A stretch of DNA of 64,000 nt. Source: Panaeolus papilionaceus (taxonomy: Eukaryota > Basidiomycota > Agaricomycetes > Agaricales). Below, in pieces: positions 34,526 to 45,963 of this stretch. Made by a program: the position numbers and the translations under genes. How positions within the stretch are numbered: the first letter of the stretch is position 1; each line of letters starts with the position of its first letter. The stretch is taken from positions 62,001 to 126,000 of the forward strand of contig JADNRZ010000033.1 in NCBI GenBank assembly GCA_015501605.1, written 5' to 3'. The notes beneath the pieces are model-generated. The model saw only the letters and a program-made list of their open reading frames with translations, searched no databases and had not been told where the DNA came from.

Positions 34526-37500
34526 TTAGGATTGATTCAGATACGTGCTATGAACATCAAACATACATTCTTGTACAGCGATGGGTTCGGTGACTTGTGA
34601 ACCCGCAGCCATGTTTCCGGTACGCGCCAGTACCCGTGCCCACCAGATCCAGGATAGCGTTAGATTGATTTTGGTGGATTTTTTGGCGTTTGGAAGAAGG
34701 AGAGCAGTGCTGGAGTTCAGGTGTTTCCTTTCCAATTTACAATACTGCTCCATTGCGTCCTTCTCAAGCCCGAGGGACTCCATTGCTGAACGTGCTCGAT
34801 TGTATAGTTCACAGTGAAAGTCAAGACGCTCCGAAATATCATTTACCTTTTGCCGTGATCGGGTCGTGATAGCTTTCGTTTTTGCATTGTGAATAATATG
34901 CGAATACTGCATCGACTTTTCTACAATCAGCTCCCGAATGAGATCGAGCTGCAGGTCGGCTTGTTGCAAGCGGATGCCCATCTCCTTGTCCCGATGACTC
35001 CCGACGATATTGTTGAGAGAAGGGAGACACAGTGGATACGCCTCGGGCAAGACTTCCACGCTACCCGATACCTTGGTACCCTTGAACTGAATGTTAGTGG
35101 CTATTTCCAAATTCTTGAGGGCATTGATCAGGGTGAGCAAAGCAGCACGGTCTCTTTCAATTTTTGCTTCTTCGTCCGAAGTTGGGGTTTTCCCGGCTTG
35201 TTTAATCCGCCTTTGCAAATCAATTCTAAATTGCAGTAAGATAATGAAACGAAGGAGTAATCTATTGCTTTCGCTCACTGTCGCTCCTCGAGCTCAATTG
35301 CAGCCTTAAAATACACGACAACCTCATCATCCGGTGATCCGGAATCATCTCCGACCGGAGCAGTTCCAGTCCGGGATGATGCGTTGGATATTTTCGTCAT
35401 GTCAGCACCATAAATATCCATTACCTCCGGTGTTTCAAGTCGTCTTTTCTCTGCTTCAGCAATTTTGATTTCCCAATCCCGCGAAAGTCCTTGATCCCGA
35501 GCTCGTTGATCAATGTCGTCGAAAACAACTTGGTGTTCTTCTGCACTCTCCTGCGCATCACGTAACTGGTCGATTAAAGAGTTTGCCATATTAAGCATTT
35601 TCTTGTGGTTTGAATCGGTGGCGTGATCATCGAGGGTTTCCGCGCAATAGGAGAGCGATGTGGTTCTCAAGCTAATCGATATGTCGTTCAAAGCTGCCCA
35701 GAGTGACTCCAGAATCTCGCCCGCAACAGTTCCAAGTCCGGGAATAAAGGTGGGTGAGTACCGGAAAAAGCATTGATCCTTATGGGCATGTACATGGAAA
35801 AGTCCAATGGCTCGATCTATAACGAGAGCTCGGAGGTCGGGATCACCCGATGCAAGCATAGGGTCTATGCGCCCACGTAGTTTCACGAAGTACTGGCAGG
35901 CGACGTCGTATAAGATTGTCACCCTTTGCCTGACATCGACGTCTGTTGACTGTAGAGATTTAACAAATGCGTAGTCCACGTTTTTCTGTTGCTCTCCACG
36001 CTGAAGATCAACCATGCCATTGGGACAATAACATCCGTGTCGGGCACAAGCAATTGCGACTACGCCTGTTACATCGCATCCTTTGGCTGAATTCAAGGCC
36101 GTTTCGATTGCACGGAAAGTATTATCGCAGGGCGCCTTGTATATGAGAACGTCAGATCTGAACATCCCGATGATAAGTGATATAGCTTACGGTGCATATT
36201 TCCTGCACAGAATCAATATGTTTCCGATACGTATCGGAATGTGGCATAATCCCCGACCCGTCGTAGAGGGGAACATCCTCGCCTGTTTGCTTGACGTGAT
36301 CCGCCTTGAAGTTGCCGTCCGCAACAAAGGTCCTGCCGTATATGGGATTTCGAGCGTCCTCTACCCAGGATTCGGGGAGGTTAATGCCCGGCTGGGGGCA
36401 TGCAGCACAAAACATTGCAAACTTGCCCCCGCCCGGGTTACCAGTCAAACCGTCGTGTGCCGTGCCCGATCCGCGGATCTTTTTCAACCAACGCCAAAGT
36501 CGACACATCCTCCGGAAATCATGATACAAGCTCTTAACAGTAGCTGGAGACAAAGGTGATGTCATCCGTCGCAAAAGCTGATCGAATTGATACATGGAGC
36601 ATTTGAGTTCGAGGTTACACAGACGGGCGAAATCCAAAAGGTGAGTGGTGAAGAATGTTTTAGGAGTGATGAAGGAGGATGGCATGAGGCCCGCTGCGAC
36701 ACTATCTTCGATCATACCTCTGTTTCCACCGCAGTCGCAATGAAAGACTTCCAGATGATGAATTCCATTTATGTGAACAACACGCTTCAAAGGGGCTTCA
36801 TGGCTTGCATGACCAATATCGGGATGGACGACATTCGGATATGATTGTTTGGCTGAGCTGAATGAAGGGATACCCTTTTCAAGGTGGACTCGATAGGTGT
36901 CATGGAGCAGCTGTTCGAATTCCCTATCCGTCAATTCGGCATCGCCACCCGGGTTATGGGGGTCGTTGAAAGTGTCGTCCGTTGGTTTCGTTGATTCCGG
37001 GCGGGGCGGGAAGCGCTGGTTTTGAATGGCTTCCCGTTCGATATCATCCAGCCTCTTCTGCCTATGAAGCACAACATTGATCAGCGATTGCCTGGTTTTA
37101 CACTGCTGTCGTGTTTCCTCGTTGTGGTGACTGATGGCTACGAACACTCCCACTTCCCAAAGGGCAGCCGGGCGGAAATGATCCCCCATCCAACATTCGA
37201 TCTGATGAAAGGGATTCGACATGTGTCGATTCCTCATGCAGGACCGGCACAACGTTTGGGGGTCAAAGCATTCTGTGCACCTCCAAATGCCTGCCTGAGG
37301 ACCCGCATCGTTCCGACAATCTGCACACGTTCTCTGGTCCATATCAAGATGGTCTTTGGAAAATGAAGCATGCACGATGCCGTCCATGCGTTCAATAAAC
37401 TCTTTGATGAAGTCCTGCTGAGTCTTACAACCGTATGTTAGAATAGGGATGAAATAATGAATGAATTGACCAAACCTTGGAGGCATGAATGTGTTCCGGG

Positions 37501-37940
37501 TTATCAGGGATTGGTGCAGTGTCCAGCTCCAAATCGTCGGGCAGTTCATCAGATGCAAAGGTACGTTGAAAGTCATCCGACGTTGCCCACGTGTAGTTTC
37601 GCTTTGTAGTGATATAGTGCTCCTCTTCCTCTTCGTAATTGTAAGCTACCTCCAATTCCATATCCGCAGGTACTGAATTTTGTGGTTCGCTCACAGGAGC
37701 ATGTTCTGCAGCAGGAGAACGAGAAAGAGATTCCAAGTGTTGATCCAGGGGTTCAAAGGAGGTCGACACAATGGCAGATCCACTGGCATCCTTTGTGACC
37801 CTACGCATCATGACCTGACTCCCCGAGTGCACTTCACCCGGAAGGGTCGCAGAAGCTGAGGCTGTTTCCACAGGAAGAACGGGTTTTGCGCTTTTTGGTA
37901 AACGCTTTCGCGGCCGAGGGCCCCCTGTGTGTTTGTGCAT
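34526..37940 (-). CDS. KDZ transposase with CxC2 cysteine cluster
   Basis: Four exons on the minus strand (37940-37476, 37423-36191, 36135-35279, 35225-34526) give 1084 aa. The N-terminus is basic then acidic. The CxC2 zinc cluster has pairs C188/C191, C204/C207, C214/C217 and H222/H228. The middle contains the KDZ-typical helical part (SKCSMYQFDQ-like, about 390-430). The RNase H-fold core shows FVADGNFKAD (D524), ARHGCYCPNG and YDVACQ (D643), and the GEILESLW segment with E706/E709 as candidate third acid. A long helical tail follows. The enzyme should cut and join the element ends in the nucleus. All introns are 50-55 nt and phases match; no disabling change is seen. It diverges from passenger B across 165 bp. 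Confidence 0.9.
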
Positions 37941-38105
37941 TGGTACGAAGCTGAAAGGAATGAGATCTGGAAACAACGAAATATAATGTGAAAATCGTGT
38001 TTGAAATACATACATTGGTGTTTTGCACCCCCGATCTAACTCCCCGGTTATAAAAGAATCTTACTCCGCCTCGCTTGTGGCACAACAATCCCATATTCCA
38101 CAAAT
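37941..38105. promoter_or_regulatory. Divergent promoter between KDZ transposase and passenger B
   Basis: Only 165 bp separate the two ATGs. TATAAAA at 38049-38055 faces passenger B, about 51 bp before its ATG. An AT-rich ATTATATTT string near 37980-37988 may serve the transposase. The arrangement suggests shared control. Confidence 0.5.
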
Positions 38106-40236
38106 ATGCCCCGTTCCGCCCAAGGTGCGAAGCAACCAACAGAACCTACCACACCTATTCCCACAGAACGTCCGGCTAAGCCTGCTAAACGGCGGGGCCG
38201 GAAAGACACCAAGCATTTTAGTGCACATGAACTCGGTCTTATATGGCCCTTGAAAGCGGACTTCCGCCTTATTATTGGAGAAGACGAAGTTTCCCGAACC
38301 GCTTATATCACGAACAACGTCTATCCTGTTCTCTATTCCTACTGGAAGGAAATGGGAAAGTTCGACCGTATCGTTGAGCCCGATGCTATTGAAGAGACCT
38401 GGCAGGTGGTACGCAACCGGATGACTTCACCCGCCCGGATTTATTCTAACGGACATGCATTATAGCTTATCAAGAAATACGTCCGAGCAAACTGGAGACC
38501 ACATGTTACACGTTCAGCTCCCCGACCCCCTTCTTTGCACATCACCAAGTCCAACTTTCTTTACAACACGAGGCACAAGGATGTCATCAATGAGATTCGT
38601 GCCATTATAAAGGAAGACGAAATCACGACCGGACACGTCACGAAATTCCGGCATATAGCAGTCGACAATATACTTGCACGTATGACCCCACGGGAAATTC
38701 GAAAAATGGAGGAAGACATCGAAGTAGCGAAGACGGAGGGATATAGCCCTGCGGTTCAGCAACGGTGCGTCGCATGGACTTGTACTGGGATGACTTGAGA
38801 TGGTTTTCTGACAAAGGTAACCATATCAGGATACATCGGAAACGATGTCACCAGCACGTCGAAAATGCAGCCCGGTTACAGTACGTGGAAATGGGTATGG
38901 TTTCATTTCAAATATCTGCAGCCATCGACGCAAAAGATCAAATCACATTTAACTAGTGAGTACTGGTCCACCAATTATGCAGCAATTACTGATGGAACGT
39001 CCCAGCCATGATCACGCTGCGGAATTACTCGGAGTAGGGATCAGTACATTCCGGGACGATGCCAAGCTAGAAATACAGGCACTACTGGCTGCATATGATG
39101 CGTACCTTCAAGGGCTGCTTAGTATCAGAAGAAATTCGCAGCCCGATGCTCCCAACACGACCCCATCAGTTCCCGCTCTGTCTTCTACGACAACTCCACT
39201 AACATCCATTCCGACTAACACCGTCCCGATCCCAACTCCTGAGGCCCTAGCTGCGGAGTTAAACGCCGGCCCGATAATAACCCCCGAACCGACTCCTGCT
39301 CCGGTTGAAATTCCACATGATCAATATAAGCGTATGGCAGCGGAGTTACTCTCCAAACCGATGGACGGTACCCTCCCCGTCACAGACGAGGGATTTCCAA
39401 TTCTTCCCTCTCCGTGGCCCAACCATCTCAATAAGAACATCCAGGAGAAGATATATAGTCGATTCCTGTGGATTCATTACGGTAATTACACTCATTCAGG
39501 TGGACTGTTCAGTGTCCAGATACACAACTCAACAGAACTGGCACTTGGAGCGGGCCCTATGAAGGGTTATATACCCTGGACTGCATTGAAAACGCACTAC
39601 TCCAAGTATTTTCATCCCGCTTATTTACCCAAGAAGCCGATACCTATGCTGAGGGATTCACGGAATACCAGTCAAGGGACAATTAATGCTTTTTTCACAC
39701 ATGTAAGCAAACGCCAGGACATGCTGGGGCCAGACCAAGCGTTCCGTTTCCTTCGGGTGCACAGGCTGCAGGCTGAAACGGACGGGAATCCATCCGGAGC
39801 CGTTCCAACAAAGTATCCCGATGGAAACACCGATGATCCGATTTGCATTCATCCCCCCGATGTAACACCACAAAATGCCCCTTTGAAGCATGGTCCCACT
39901 CCTGCGGAACCTGCAAATCTCTCCACTAACGATCAATCTCAGGAGATAGGTGCTTCGTCTGCATTGTCTACTTCTATACAAAGCCTTCACCCCCCACTGC
40001 CTCAGCCCGCCTCAATAGGTATGCTCCACAATCTGAGTCATATTGTAGAACGTGAGGACTCTGTGCCACTGCCACCAACGCCTCTTTTGGAAATTTCTCG
40101 AAGCCCGATTCCGGCAAAGGAAAAGAAACGCGCACGGACGAAGCCGGAACATCTCGCTTCCTGTCCGGAGGGCGGGGATGGTCCTCGGAGATCAACGAGA
40201 AACGCGTCCAAGCTTCCAATCAACGACGGCTTGTAG
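38106..40236 (+). CDS. KDZ-element passenger B, unknown function
   Basis: Four exons (38106-38408, 38466-38764, 38830-38955, 39006-40236) give 652 aa. The start MPRSAQGAKQ is followed by a basic KRRGRKDTKHF stretch and a helical domain (about 40-240, containing ELGLIWPLKADFRLIIGEDE and, in exon 3, ENAARLQYVEMGMVSFQ). A Pro/Thr-rich linker follows. Then comes a second ordered region (about 370-470, FLWIHYGNYTHSGG, YIPWTALKTHYSKYFHP). The tail is basic (EKKRARTKPE, RRSTRNASK). I do not recognise a named family. Basic ends and helical content would fit a DNA-associated protein. It converges with passenger C, stops 165 bp apart. Confidence 0.75.
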
Positions 40237-40400
40237 ACACAGAAATGTAATTCTTCACAATAATAGAATGAATAGTTTGATGAAAGAATCGCAATACAAA
40301 AAAAACAAATAGAGACTACATAGTCAAAAAACACACAAAATAGCGGATGTGATACAACGAAGGGCTACATCGCCCGGAAGTCCAATTCATACCATAACAA

Positions 40401-42975
40401 TCAATTACCCGTCTTCTTCTTGGCAGCATGCCTGCCAGGCTTCTTTTTAGACTTTTTCGTTGGAACCTCTTCTTCGCCTGCATCGTCCTCTCCAGCAGGT
40501 GTACTGTCTTCCGCTTGGGAAACGACCTCTGCGGGGGCAGCCATTTGTCCACGGATTGAAGTAGCAGGGACCACCTTCGTCGAAACGGTAGTTGGATGTG
40601 CAGGAGGAGGTCGGCTAATGGATGGGGCGAATGCAGGAGGTGGCATCATGACGGTGTCCCCCTGAGGCATTGGCATGGCCGGTGCCCCGATCGTTGTAGG
40701 TGTTGGAATAGTGTTCGGTGGATCGAATAAACCTGATGCACTTGACGGGCCGGACATTGCTTGATGCATGTTGGGCGGGGTCATAATTTGTTGGCCCGAC
40801 GGTGGTCGTTGCATGAAGGTCACAATAGGAGCTTGTACCCACTCTTTCGGGTTGCATGGCATGAAGAGGTGGGCAGGATCCCAGGGCTTGGAAACAGCGA
40901 ACCCGTTTCCACCAGAAGTAGTGACAATGTGTTCGGCAAGCGCGATTTGAGGTATATCGGTGGTGATATCAACTTTAGCTCCGGACGTCATATGCAAGAT
41001 GAGTGGTATAGGCACTCCTCGGAATTCCGGTCTGGCATACCGCTCTGGAGGCATGGCTGTGAAGCCGGGGAACGCCAAGTGGGCCCGATGGGAGTTGTAG
41101 AGCTGCTGGGTCTGCCGGTTGACCCTCTCAACGTGTTTGCGAAGATCCGCAATAGATATACGGACTCCTTCATAGCTTTCGGCGATGGCCTGAATATTGG
41201 CGTCAGACGTTTGCCGGAGCAGCTCCACGGTATCCCGAAGGGCGGAGTCTTCTTCCGCTGCACGTGCAGCCCGTGCGGACCGGGTAGAAGCACGGAAGGA
41301 TCGCCCGCCTTCTTCGTCCGCGACCTGGGCGGAAGGACCATGACTAGCTGATTCGCCACTTGCAAGCTTTCCTTCTAACAGTTCCACGCGCGTTAAAAGA
41401 TCTTGGATGACGTTCAAGGCTTGATCCAATTGTTCTTTTGCTGAAAACCGTTGTTAGCCCCAATACAACTTCGTTACCAAAACTTACTTTTATTGAAGTC
41501 GTCCAACGGGACATTACCAGGCGCTGGGCGAATAGTCCTTGCCAGGTTGCTAGGCGGAACAGGTGGGGTCTTTGCGGGCTTAGTGGTCTTCGACCCCTCG
41601 GGCGGGGGAGCACTAATCCTGGAAGGACCTTCACCAGCAGAACCAGCCTTACTCACGTCTGCGTTAAGGGAGCACTTTTGATGCGAACCTGCACAGTAAT
41701 AGCAGGCCCGTCCAAGAGCCTTCCCTCCCTGGTCCGCTATCTTCTTGGCATTCACCGGGAAGTACTGCTTGTAGCAAGTATCCTTCTTCTCCGCACACCA
41801 GTCGCATGGGGGTTTGTTTGTGTATAAGGTGGCGAAAATCCTATCGGAGGTCGCCTTTTGAGTCCAAGCCGCACCGTTCTTCGTCGACCTTGGTGCTGAT
41901 GGGATGTGGGCATCGACGGGAACAGTGGGTGTCGTCGGAATCCTCTCGTCGGATTCATCCACCTCCATCTTGTCCGTCGCCTTTTCTTTCCCCTTCTTTG
42001 AATTTTTCTTCTTCTTCGTTACACCATCCTCTACTTCCATCATATCTTCTTGCTCCTCCTCCTGCGCCTCTTCCTCATTGGCGTCATCCCCGTCACTGTC
42101 CTCCTCGCTCCGACTTTCTTTGTCCGATCCGGTCCCACTCTCCGCTTCTTCAACCTCCTCCTCTCGTTTTCCTCCTTTGCCTCGCTGCTGCTTACTGGTA
42201 TATGTCACCAGTTTCCCCTTGGATTCACTCTCATCCTGTTCGTCGTCCGTCCTCTGCTTCTTTTTCAAAGCCCGGTCCGGCTTCTCAGTGGGTTTGTTGT
42301 CCGGTTTGTCGTCTTTGTGAGGACTCTCGGAACCGCGACGTTTCCTCTTCCCCCTCAGCTCCAGACTTTCTCTACCCGTTCCCTCTCCTGTATCGTACTC
42401 CGACTCTAATCGCATGCGCTTTTCCACTTCGTGCAGCCGGGCGTTCAACCCAGCTTCGTTAACCTTTGCCCTTTCTCTCACACGCTCATCCCGCTTCTTT
42501 GGATCTTCTTTTTTTTTGGCACTACCCGGCTTCCCCTCCATCTTCTTCTTCGGTTCCTCAGCTTGCTTCTCTCCCGATGAACGCGCTACTTCGGGCACCC
42601 CGGGCGGCCTACTCCCTTTCCTTCTCCGCTCCTGAATGAACGTCTTCAGATCAAAGTCCTTCGGTAGTTTGTAATTGGGATCCCTTCTTGCCACCTTCAA
42701 CACGTCGATAATGGCCACAGACGGCCACTGTTGTAGTCGCTGTTTGCCTCCCGATAAACTTCCCAGTTTCTTGAGGTCCTCCATCTAAAAACAATGATAC
42801 CATCGTTAAAATAATGGATCACTAAGCGACGCATACTTGCGCGACTCACCAACGATTTGTAGTTCTTCCCCCACTCCTTTTTTACGTCTTCGTTTGGGGC
42901 AAATTCCAACAGACCCAGAGTGGCTTCCACCTTCGTCTCGAGGGAGGTAATTGTGTCCGGAGCGTTTTCAGTCAT
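40401..42975 (-). CDS. KDZ-element passenger C, Zn2Cys6-like coiled-coil protein
   Basis: Three exons on the minus strand (42975-42850, 42784-41488, 41440-40401) give 820 aa. Residues 80-330 are extremely charged (Lys/Glu/Asp, nuclear-localisation-like KRKRRG and KKKKNSKKGKEK). Two cysteine triplets follow, CDWCAEKKDTC (from about 369) and CYYCAGSHQKC, each C-x2-C-x6-C, separated by 23 residues. This is the layout of fungal Zn2Cys6 DNA-binding domains but with an unusually long loop. A predicted coiled coil (EQLDQALNVIQDLLTRVELLEGKL) comes soon after, as in dimeric Gal4-type factors. The C-terminus is Pro-rich, then Lys-rich. It could bind the element's subterminal repeats or regulate its genes; this is inference. 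Confidence 0.8.
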
Positions 42976-43179
42976 ATCACCCTGCGCAGCCTCTTTTTTA
43001 GAATAGTAAAAAATGGAAGAATGGGTAAAGATTGAAACATTTTGAAACGACATCTGCTCAATCCATCTTGATGAGTAAGATTCCGCGGTGTGCACAGCCC
43101 ACCCGTCTCACATGACACCCACCATGTCCGTCAGTCGGACTAATCGCCGAACACATCAAATACATCATCAGAAGATGGT
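42976..43179. other. Upstream region of passenger C
   Basis: About 200 bp lie between the passenger C start and the right subterminal array. The frame is open upstream of the chosen ATG to 43095, so a longer N-terminus (start at 43095) is possible but not supported by any motif. Confidence 0.35.
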
Positions 43180-43519
43180 CCGATCATGCCCGTGATCGTT
43201 CACGCTCTAACCCATCTAACATCACCTGCTCACCCGCCTGACATCACCCACCTGCTCACCTCACTTTCACCTGCTCTGCCACTCACTCTCATCCACTTCC
43301 ACCCACTTTTCTTACTCACCCTCACCCGCTTCCGCTCCCGCCATCCTCATCCACAGTCCCCCACAGTCCCACCCGCTCACGTCTACAGTCACCCGCTCAT
43401 CTACTCGTGTTCCCCACTCTGACCCACTCTCCCTCTCCGTCACAGAGACATCCACCCGCTCTCCCGCTCACTCGCATACACATCCACCCGCTCTTTTAAC
43501 TCACCCTTACCTGCTCACC
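43180..43519. repeat. Right subterminal repeat array of KDZ element
   Basis: The region is dense in CACCCGCTCA, CACCTGCTCAC and TCACCCGC variants, complementary to the GCGGGTGAG motifs of the left end but not arranged identically. Open frames here are composition artefacts. Confidence 0.65.
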
Positions 43520-44004
43520 CACCCGTTCACCTACCCTCACCCGCTCATCCATCCGCTCTCCCAGCAACCCTTACCCGCTCACCCACCCGCTCACCTACCC
43601 TCACCCGCTCATTCACCCGCTCTCCCACCCGCCCGCAAGCCTACCCGCTGATGCACTCCCTATCCGACTATTTTGGTCCCCCACCCGGCTACATGTCCGC
43701 CCGTACAACGGAGTTGTTTTTCCTCCGACCACCCGCCCACTCCATTCTCTGCCCGGCATATACATCCCCATGTCCCGGAGTCCTCCCAACCCTCACGACC
43801 CCCCATCTCATCCGTCCGTCCCTCCTGCCGCCCCACTCACCTATTCAATGCTTTCATTCACACAATCCTTACCATTCACAAATCTTAATAATAGTCTTAT
43901 ATTACTATGAAGGAATTCCATGCGCGTTCCATGGAACAACTAAGTATATACAATGTAGTCTGTTCCATAGAGTACTTAGTAACTACAGTGTAGCTTACCT
44001 ACCT
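43520..44004 (-). repeat. Right terminal inverted repeat of KDZ element
   Basis: This is the reverse complement of 30590-31074 and ends ...CTACAGTGTAGCTTACCTACCT. A 117-codon frame in it (from 43651) also occurs identically on the minus strand at the left end and is not a gene. Confidence 0.9.
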
Positions 44005-44012
44005 GAACCAAC

Positions 44013-45788
44013 TGTCATCTTCAAAGGGAAAGCATTTAGGATGAGATGGGCAAAGGGGGAGGACGTTTTGAATGCAAGGCAAGCAATTTGATTTATTGAT
44101 TGATTAATCTATATTAATACATTCACTATATAATTAGGATTGGTCGCCAGGAAAGAGGATGGACAAATGGTGAAATTGGTGTCTCGTGGATTGAAGATTT
44201 TGATAAGCAAACGAAGGGAAAGGTTAAAGATGGCGAGTACCGGTTACTTCTTGTTGATGGTCACAATTCCCACTACACAGTCCCTTTCCTTCTTTATGCG
44301 TGCGAGCATCACATTGTTGTTCTTTGTTATATTTCTCATGCTACCCATGTCTATCAAGGGCTCGATCTTGTGATCTTTAGCCCCTTGAAGCGCTTTATTG
44401 GAGAAGAGCGCGACAAATACTTCTTGGTTTATGGGAAGGAGATGGACAAGGAAAACTTTCTCATCATCTTCACCCCTGCTTTTCGTCGTGCACTCACCCA
44501 GGGAAATATCGAGTCTGCCTTCCGAGCAACTGGTGTCCATCCTTTCGATTCCTCCAAGGTTACAGCAGAAAACCTTGCTCCAAGCCGTGCCACCACCACC
44601 AATGCTCAAGCCGTTCTCCCATCGCAGCAGCCCGTCCCTGAGATTCCCGATAAGGCAATCAAGGCTGTTGCCGATTTGCTCCAACAAATCACCATCGAAT
44701 CAGGTGGCGATGCTCCTGTTGAAATTGAACCATCACCACCACCATCACCACCACCACTCCCTCCACCATCCACACCACCTCGACGCTCTCGACATCTCCT
44801 CCCTTCCGCACCATCACGTCCCTCTCACCCATCCCCTGCTCCATCACCACCACCATCTCGCCCCCCCTCTCCACCTCTCTCACCAAGACAACGGGCCGAA
44901 GCTGCAGGCCAGAACAATTCTGTCATCGCCTCCCTCTATCGCACTAACCTCAACAACCTCAACTCTGTCCAGAACGTTCTAGCAACGTTCAAAAGCTCCA
45001 ACATGGCTGCCCTCTTCAACCCTGACATTCCCATCACATCATCACAACCCCTCCCCTCTGATATCAGCCAACCCGCCACCACCTTCGTCCGCCCTATCTA
45101 CAGCAACCAATTCCAAGTCACCTCGCCTGAAAGCGCAGCCTTTATGGCAGCCATTAAGGCTCTCGAAGTCCAAAATAAGGCGCTTACAGAGCAAATATTT
45201 GCTCTGCAGGCCTCCAACATCCTCAACCAGCAGTACATGAAGAAAGCACGGGTTCAGCTTGAACAGAAGGAGAAGAGGATGGTTCGGAAGAGGAATGGGG
45301 AGGATAATGGTGTGCTGAAGTTCGGAGGTGGAGATGCTCAGCTGGTGACGAGGGATGAGTTTATCGAGCATAGGCAAGAGGTGTTGAAGGAGAGAAGGAG
45401 GGTGGAGCAGGAGAAGAAGGACAGGGCTCGCCAGAACAAGTTGTGGGAGGCACAGAAAGCAAAGTGGGAGGCAGAGGAGGAGAAATGGCGGGAGAAGGTT
45501 GACAGGATTGAGATGAAGCATGAGCGGGAGGTGGATATTTGGAAGAGGGGTAAAGAAGTGGCAAAGAAGCAGGGGAAGAGGTATGGTGTCAAGAAACCTG
45601 CCAAGGGCATGTTGCCTCCCAAGGTAGCGAGGACAACTAAGAAAGCTTTCATTGAAAGCCTCCTTAAGTTCGGAGCTGAGGAAACAGATGAAGAGACCGA
45701 GGAGGAGGAGGAGGAGGAACAGGGTGCGCCTGCGAGTGCAGCGTCGGATAGCATCTCAGGGAGCGAGAGCGATGAGGAGAACGATTGA
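44013..45788 (+). pseudogene. Pogo/CENP-B-like transposase, 3' half
   Basis: This continues the DDE_1 catalytic domain cut at 30589. It reads VIFKGKAFRMRW, then after a small GC-AG intron-like gap (about 44080-44137) GRQERGWTNGEIGVSWIEDFD, LLLVDGHNSHYT (second acid) and HATHVYQGLDL (third acid). A Pro/Ser-rich stretch follows, then a long charged coiled coil and a Glu-rich tail ending SESDEEND at 45788. From the catalytic part on, no further stop is seen. The C-terminal coiled-coil and acidic region resembles that of other fungal pogo-like transposases. The gene is inactive because of the insertion and the upstream TGA. Confidence 0.78.
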
Positions 45789-45963
45789 TCGCATCAATCA
45801 TGGGCCGGGTTCCTAGATACCCGGTGTATAACACGGTGGTGGGAACCATCAAACCCACCCCCATCTCTGTTTTCCCTCTCCTGCTTTTGCATCGCCGTAT
45901 TTTTACTTAAAATTTTTTATGGACATCTGTATCATGCCTATGTATACCCTGCTCATGTTTTTT
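45789..45963. other. 3' flank of the pogo-type gene
   Basis: This AT-rich sequence between two converging gene remnants holds no feature beyond poly-T runs. Confidence 0.3.

Larger units (their letters stand above)
30590..44004. mobile_element. KDZ (CxC2) DNA transposon, 13.4 kb
   Basis: This 13,415-bp element lies between inverted repeats of about 485 bp and carries four complete genes with alternating orientation (+, -, +, -). CAACCAAC at 30582-30589 and GAACCAAC at 44005-44012 flank it, a 7-8-bp target duplication with one mismatch. Removing the element and one duplicate restores the DDE transposase frame exactly (..YIQPTVIFKG..). KDZ (Kyakuja-Dileera-Zisupton) elements are known in basidiomycetes and Zisupton makes 8-bp duplications, consistent with this. 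All four genes look intact, so the element may be autonomous. Confidence 0.9.

Noticed and set aside
42030..42640. Long plus-strand frames opposite passenger C (Ser/Phe/Leu-rich)
   Set aside because: They are shadows of the Lys/Glu-rich coding sequence on the minus strand, which has clean splice sites and cysteine motifs.
44690..44890. His-rich and Met/Val-rich frames in the pogo gene
   Set aside because: They are out-of-frame readings of the Pro/Ser-rich linker of the transposase.
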